This document shows positions 62,166 through 64,000 of a DNA stretch of 64,000 nucleotides, one piece after another; the first letter of the stretch is position 1; every line of letters begins with the position of its first letter. The notes under the pieces are model-generated. The model was not told the DNA's origin. It ran no database searches and saw only the letters and a program-made list of their open reading frames with translations. The DNA is from Flammeovirga yaeyamensis (lineage in GTDB: Bacteria; Bacteroidota; Bacteroidia; Cytophagales; Flammeovirgaceae), in contig NZ_CP076133.1 of the NCBI RefSeq assembly GCF_018736045.1, positions 434,001 to 498,000 of the forward strand, given 5' to 3'. Position numbers and translations under genes: made by a program.

Positions 62166-63161
62166 ATGTCAATATTATCATTCCAAAAGCCGGAGAGAGT
62201 AGTAATGGACAAGGCCGGTGATTACAAAGGTCTATTTGAGTTCAAACCTTTAGAAAGAGGTTACGGTGCTACGATTGGTAATGCCTTCAAAAGAACGTTA
62301 TTATCTGCGCTAGAAGGATATGCGATTGTCGGTATCAAGTTTTTGAATACTGTTCAAGATTCTTCTAAAGTAGCTGGTATCAATGAAGAATTACCAGAAG
62401 TGCTTTTGAATCTGAAGCAAGTTCGTTTAAAACCAATGATTGAAGAGCCAGTAGAAAAAATCATTGTAGATTTAAATGGTAAAACTGAATTCAGAGCGGG
62501 TGATATTAAAGAATTCTGCAGTCAGCAATTCGAAGTAATGAATCCTGATTTAGTAATCGCTACTTTAGACGGTACTTCAATTCCTCAATTCGAGTTAACT
62601 ATTAGCTTAGGTAGAGGTTATGTTCTTGCAGAGAACCAAGCTATCAACGCAGAAGGCGATAGCGGTTACATCTCTATGGATACAACATTTACTCCAATCA
62701 AAAATGTTGATTACCATGTAGAGAACACTCGTGTAGAGCAACGTACTGACTACGAAAAACTGTTAATCGAGATCGAAACTGATGGAACTATTCTTCCTGA
62801 AGTAGCTTTACAAGGAGCTGCGAACATCTTGATCCAACACTTTGCGCAGATCACAGACAAAGAAATCACAATCGACATGACACCTCGTTCTGCTGAGCCT
62901 AAGTGGACTCCAGAAGAAATTAAGAAGCGTGCTATGTTAGAAACACCAATCTCAGAACTTGAATTATCAGTTCGTGCTTACAACTCATTGAAAGCAGGTG
63001 AGGTGAAAACTTTAGGTGAGTTAGTATCTCTTGAAGTACGTGACCTAATGAAATTCCGTAACTTCGGTAAGAAAACACTTACTGAGTTAGAAGAAATGTT
63101 ATCTGACCGTGATTTAACTTTCGGTATGGATGTATCTAAATACCGTTTAGGTGAAGATTAA
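62166..63161 (+). CDS. rpoA: DNA-directed RNA polymerase alpha subunit, stand-alone gene
   Basis: 331 residues, full length. N-terminal assembly domain with GATIGNAFKRTLLSALEG (the beta-binding Arg of RR/KR retained) and LPEVLLNLKQVRLK; insert and dimer region LGRGYVLAENQ; C-terminal domain with LSVRAYNSLKAGEVKTLGEL and FRNFGKKTLTELEEML, which contacts UP elements and activators. Both domains are intact, so it is probably functional. In Bacteroidota rpoA is normally in the rpsM-rpsK-rpsD-rpoA-rplQ operon; here it is alone, between its own promoter and terminator, 540 bp from rep. Whether another rpoA exists elsewhere in the genome cannot be seen. Confidence 0.95.
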   Translation: MSILSFQKPERVVMDKAGDYKGLFEFKPLERGYGATIGNAFKRTLLSALEGYAIVGIKFLNTVQDSSKVAGINEELPEVLLNLKQVRLKPMIEEPVEKIIVDLNGKTEFRAGDIKEFCSQQFEVMNPDLVIATLDGTSIPQFELTISLGRGYVLAENQAINAEGDSGYISMDTTFTPIKNVDYHVENTRVEQRTDYEKLLIEIETDGTILPEVALQGAANILIQHFAQITDKEITIDMTPRSAEPKWTPEEIKKRAMLETPISELELSVRAYNSLKAGEVKTLGELVSLEVRDLMKFRNFGKKTLTELEEMLSDRDLTFGMDVSKYRLGED

Positions 63162-63183
63162 TCTATAAGATAATAAGATATTA

Positions 63184-63214
63184 AAAGGTTGTTTCCATTA
63201 CGGAAACAACCTTT
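63184..63214 (+). terminator. Terminator of rpoA
   Basis: AAAGGTTGTTTCC (63184-63196), 5-nt loop, GGAAACAACCTTT (63202-63214), then T residues. It shows rpoA is monocistronic, with no rplQ after it. Confidence 0.95.
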
Positions 63215-63232
63215 TTTTATGCCTAAAAAAAA

Positions 63233-63259
63233 TACCCTTCTGTTAAAAACGGAAGGGTA
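63233..63259 (-). terminator. Terminator of the gene at 63339
   Basis: TACCCTTCTGTT (63233-63244) pairs with AACGGAAGGGTA (63248-63259), with a T8 run next on the minus strand. Confidence 0.88.
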
Positions 63260-63338
63260 AATTAATACTATGGTATTCGGCTTTCTTGCATTTTAGTCTT
63301 TAGATAAATTTCATGGTAATACTTTATGAATTTTTCGA

Positions 63339-63818
63339 TTAAAAAATGTTGCTCCATATTGAGCCGGTAGTTGACCAAATTTTTACTGAAGGAAATAATG
63401 TATGGTTGAAATTTTGATCTACCAATAACTCAGTAGCTCTCCTTTTACTACATTTTATATCTACTATACTATGATTACCTCCTAATACAGTTAATGATGC
63501 TTTTCCTTCGTAAAATTTATTTTCTTTCAATTTGCCTAAGGCTAAGATTTCGTATTCACCTTGTTGTAACTTCACTAAGCGAGGTATATCGTTGTACTCT
63601 TTGTAAAAGTATATTTCCTGCTTAGACATTTTGTGAAGTATTTTTACAGAAAAATGTCCAACGTTATGCTCATTAGAGGTTTCCTTAGAAAGGATCTCGT
63701 CTAATTCAAGTTTTATGCTTACTTCTCCTATATCATTAGTAGATGCATCTTGAAATAATAAAAAGTAAAGTAAGGGGACAATAGTTAAAGCAGTTATGGG
63801 GAAAATGTTACGTTTCAT
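63339..63818 (-). CDS. Membrane-anchored or exported protein of unknown function
   Basis: 159 residues. One N-terminal hydrophobic segment (IFPITALTIVPLLYFLLF) is followed by a beta-rich domain (GEVSIKLELDEIL, LVKLQQGEYEILALGKL). The phrase after the segment (QQGEYEI) resembles DUF4493-like and fimbrial-type Bacteroidetes proteins, but this is not strong enough to name. No neighbours on its strand within the window. Confidence 0.6.
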   Translation of the reverse strand: MKRNIFPITALTIVPLLYFLLFQDASTNDIGEVSIKLELDEILSKETSNEHNVGHFSVKILHKMSKQEIYFYKEYNDIPRLVKLQQGEYEILALGKLKENKFYEGKASLTVLGGNHSIVDIKCSKRRATELLVDQNFNHTLFPSVKIWSTTGSIWSNIF

Positions 63819-63967
63819 GATACAGCAGTTAAAACTTTGTTTCCCTCCTATACGGTTAATGTCATGGAAAATGTTTTGTGGGGAATTGTACTAAATTTTA
63901 ATATTTTCTGTTGTGGAATAACGATTTTTAAACACTTACAATAGAACTAACTTGAACTATTTTAAGA

Positions 63968-64000
63968 TTAATCTTTCATTTTTTTGATGATATCTCTGCT
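63968..64000 (-). CDS. Possible C-terminal end of a gene running in from the right
   Basis: The minus strand reads SRDIIKKMKD followed by a stop at 63968-63970, and the frame stays open to the window edge. Only eleven codons are visible, so this is a guess. The 63819-63967 gap shows nothing else. Confidence 0.25.
   Translation of the reverse strand, partial: SRDIIKKMKD

Overview
The window looks like DNA from a marine, agar-degrading member of the Bacteroidota, most likely a Flammeovirga-like organism. The evidence is AT-rich DNA, a SusC/SusD pair, several type IX secretion (T9SS) C-terminal sorting domains, Bacteroidetes-type promoters (TTG ~20 nt upstream of TAnnTTTG) and giant multi-domain GH86 agarase/porphyranase-like enzymes. 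The genus is inferred from protein character; no search was run.

Positions 1-41090 are a polysaccharide utilisation locus for agar or porphyran. A minus-strand series starts at 12532: SusC transporter, SusD lipoprotein, PKD/CBM-like surface lipoprotein, GH2 lipoprotein, Zn-type dehydrogenase, KduD-like SDR and an AldA-like aldehyde dehydrogenase cut by the left edge. The three oxidoreductases fit catabolism of 3,6-anhydro-L-galactose or L-galactose. A membrane TPR/HTH regulator (12808-14487) is divergent from SusC. Next come a sulfatase plus a short GH86 (14520-18142), a SpoIIE-type phosphatase with a small partner-like protein (18361-19761), and three paralogous ~2000-residue GH86 proteins (19937-41090) carrying Ig-like domains, CBM6 modules and T9SS tails. 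An AAA-ATPase/nuclease-fold gene sits between the second and third. The palindrome ATGACTAGACAT and shorter ACTAGAC variants lie in the control regions of the regulator, SusC, the giant GH86 genes and a GH3 gene, which suggests one regulon.

Positions 41831-56710 are mixed: a Peptidase_S74 protein, a GNAT acetyltransferase, several small secreted or lipoprotein genes of unknown function, a UmuD-like protein that lacks the catalytic residues, a DinB-like protein, a secreted GH3, a cytoplasmic NagZ-type GH3, and an orphan promoter-terminator unit that may encode a small RNA.

Positions 54804-63161 resemble the maintenance region of a second replicon. There is a parA-parB operon, two 20-bp parS-like palindromes, about 19 copies of a 16-bp iteron (consensus ATGTATAGATATACCG) spread over 1.24 kb, a Rep_3-type initiator gene, and then a complete monocistronic rpoA for the RNA polymerase alpha subunit, with no ribosomal-protein neighbours. 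A plasmid-type origin next to a core transcription gene suggests that the agar locus and an rpoA copy lie on a chromid. This is the most unusual feature of the window.
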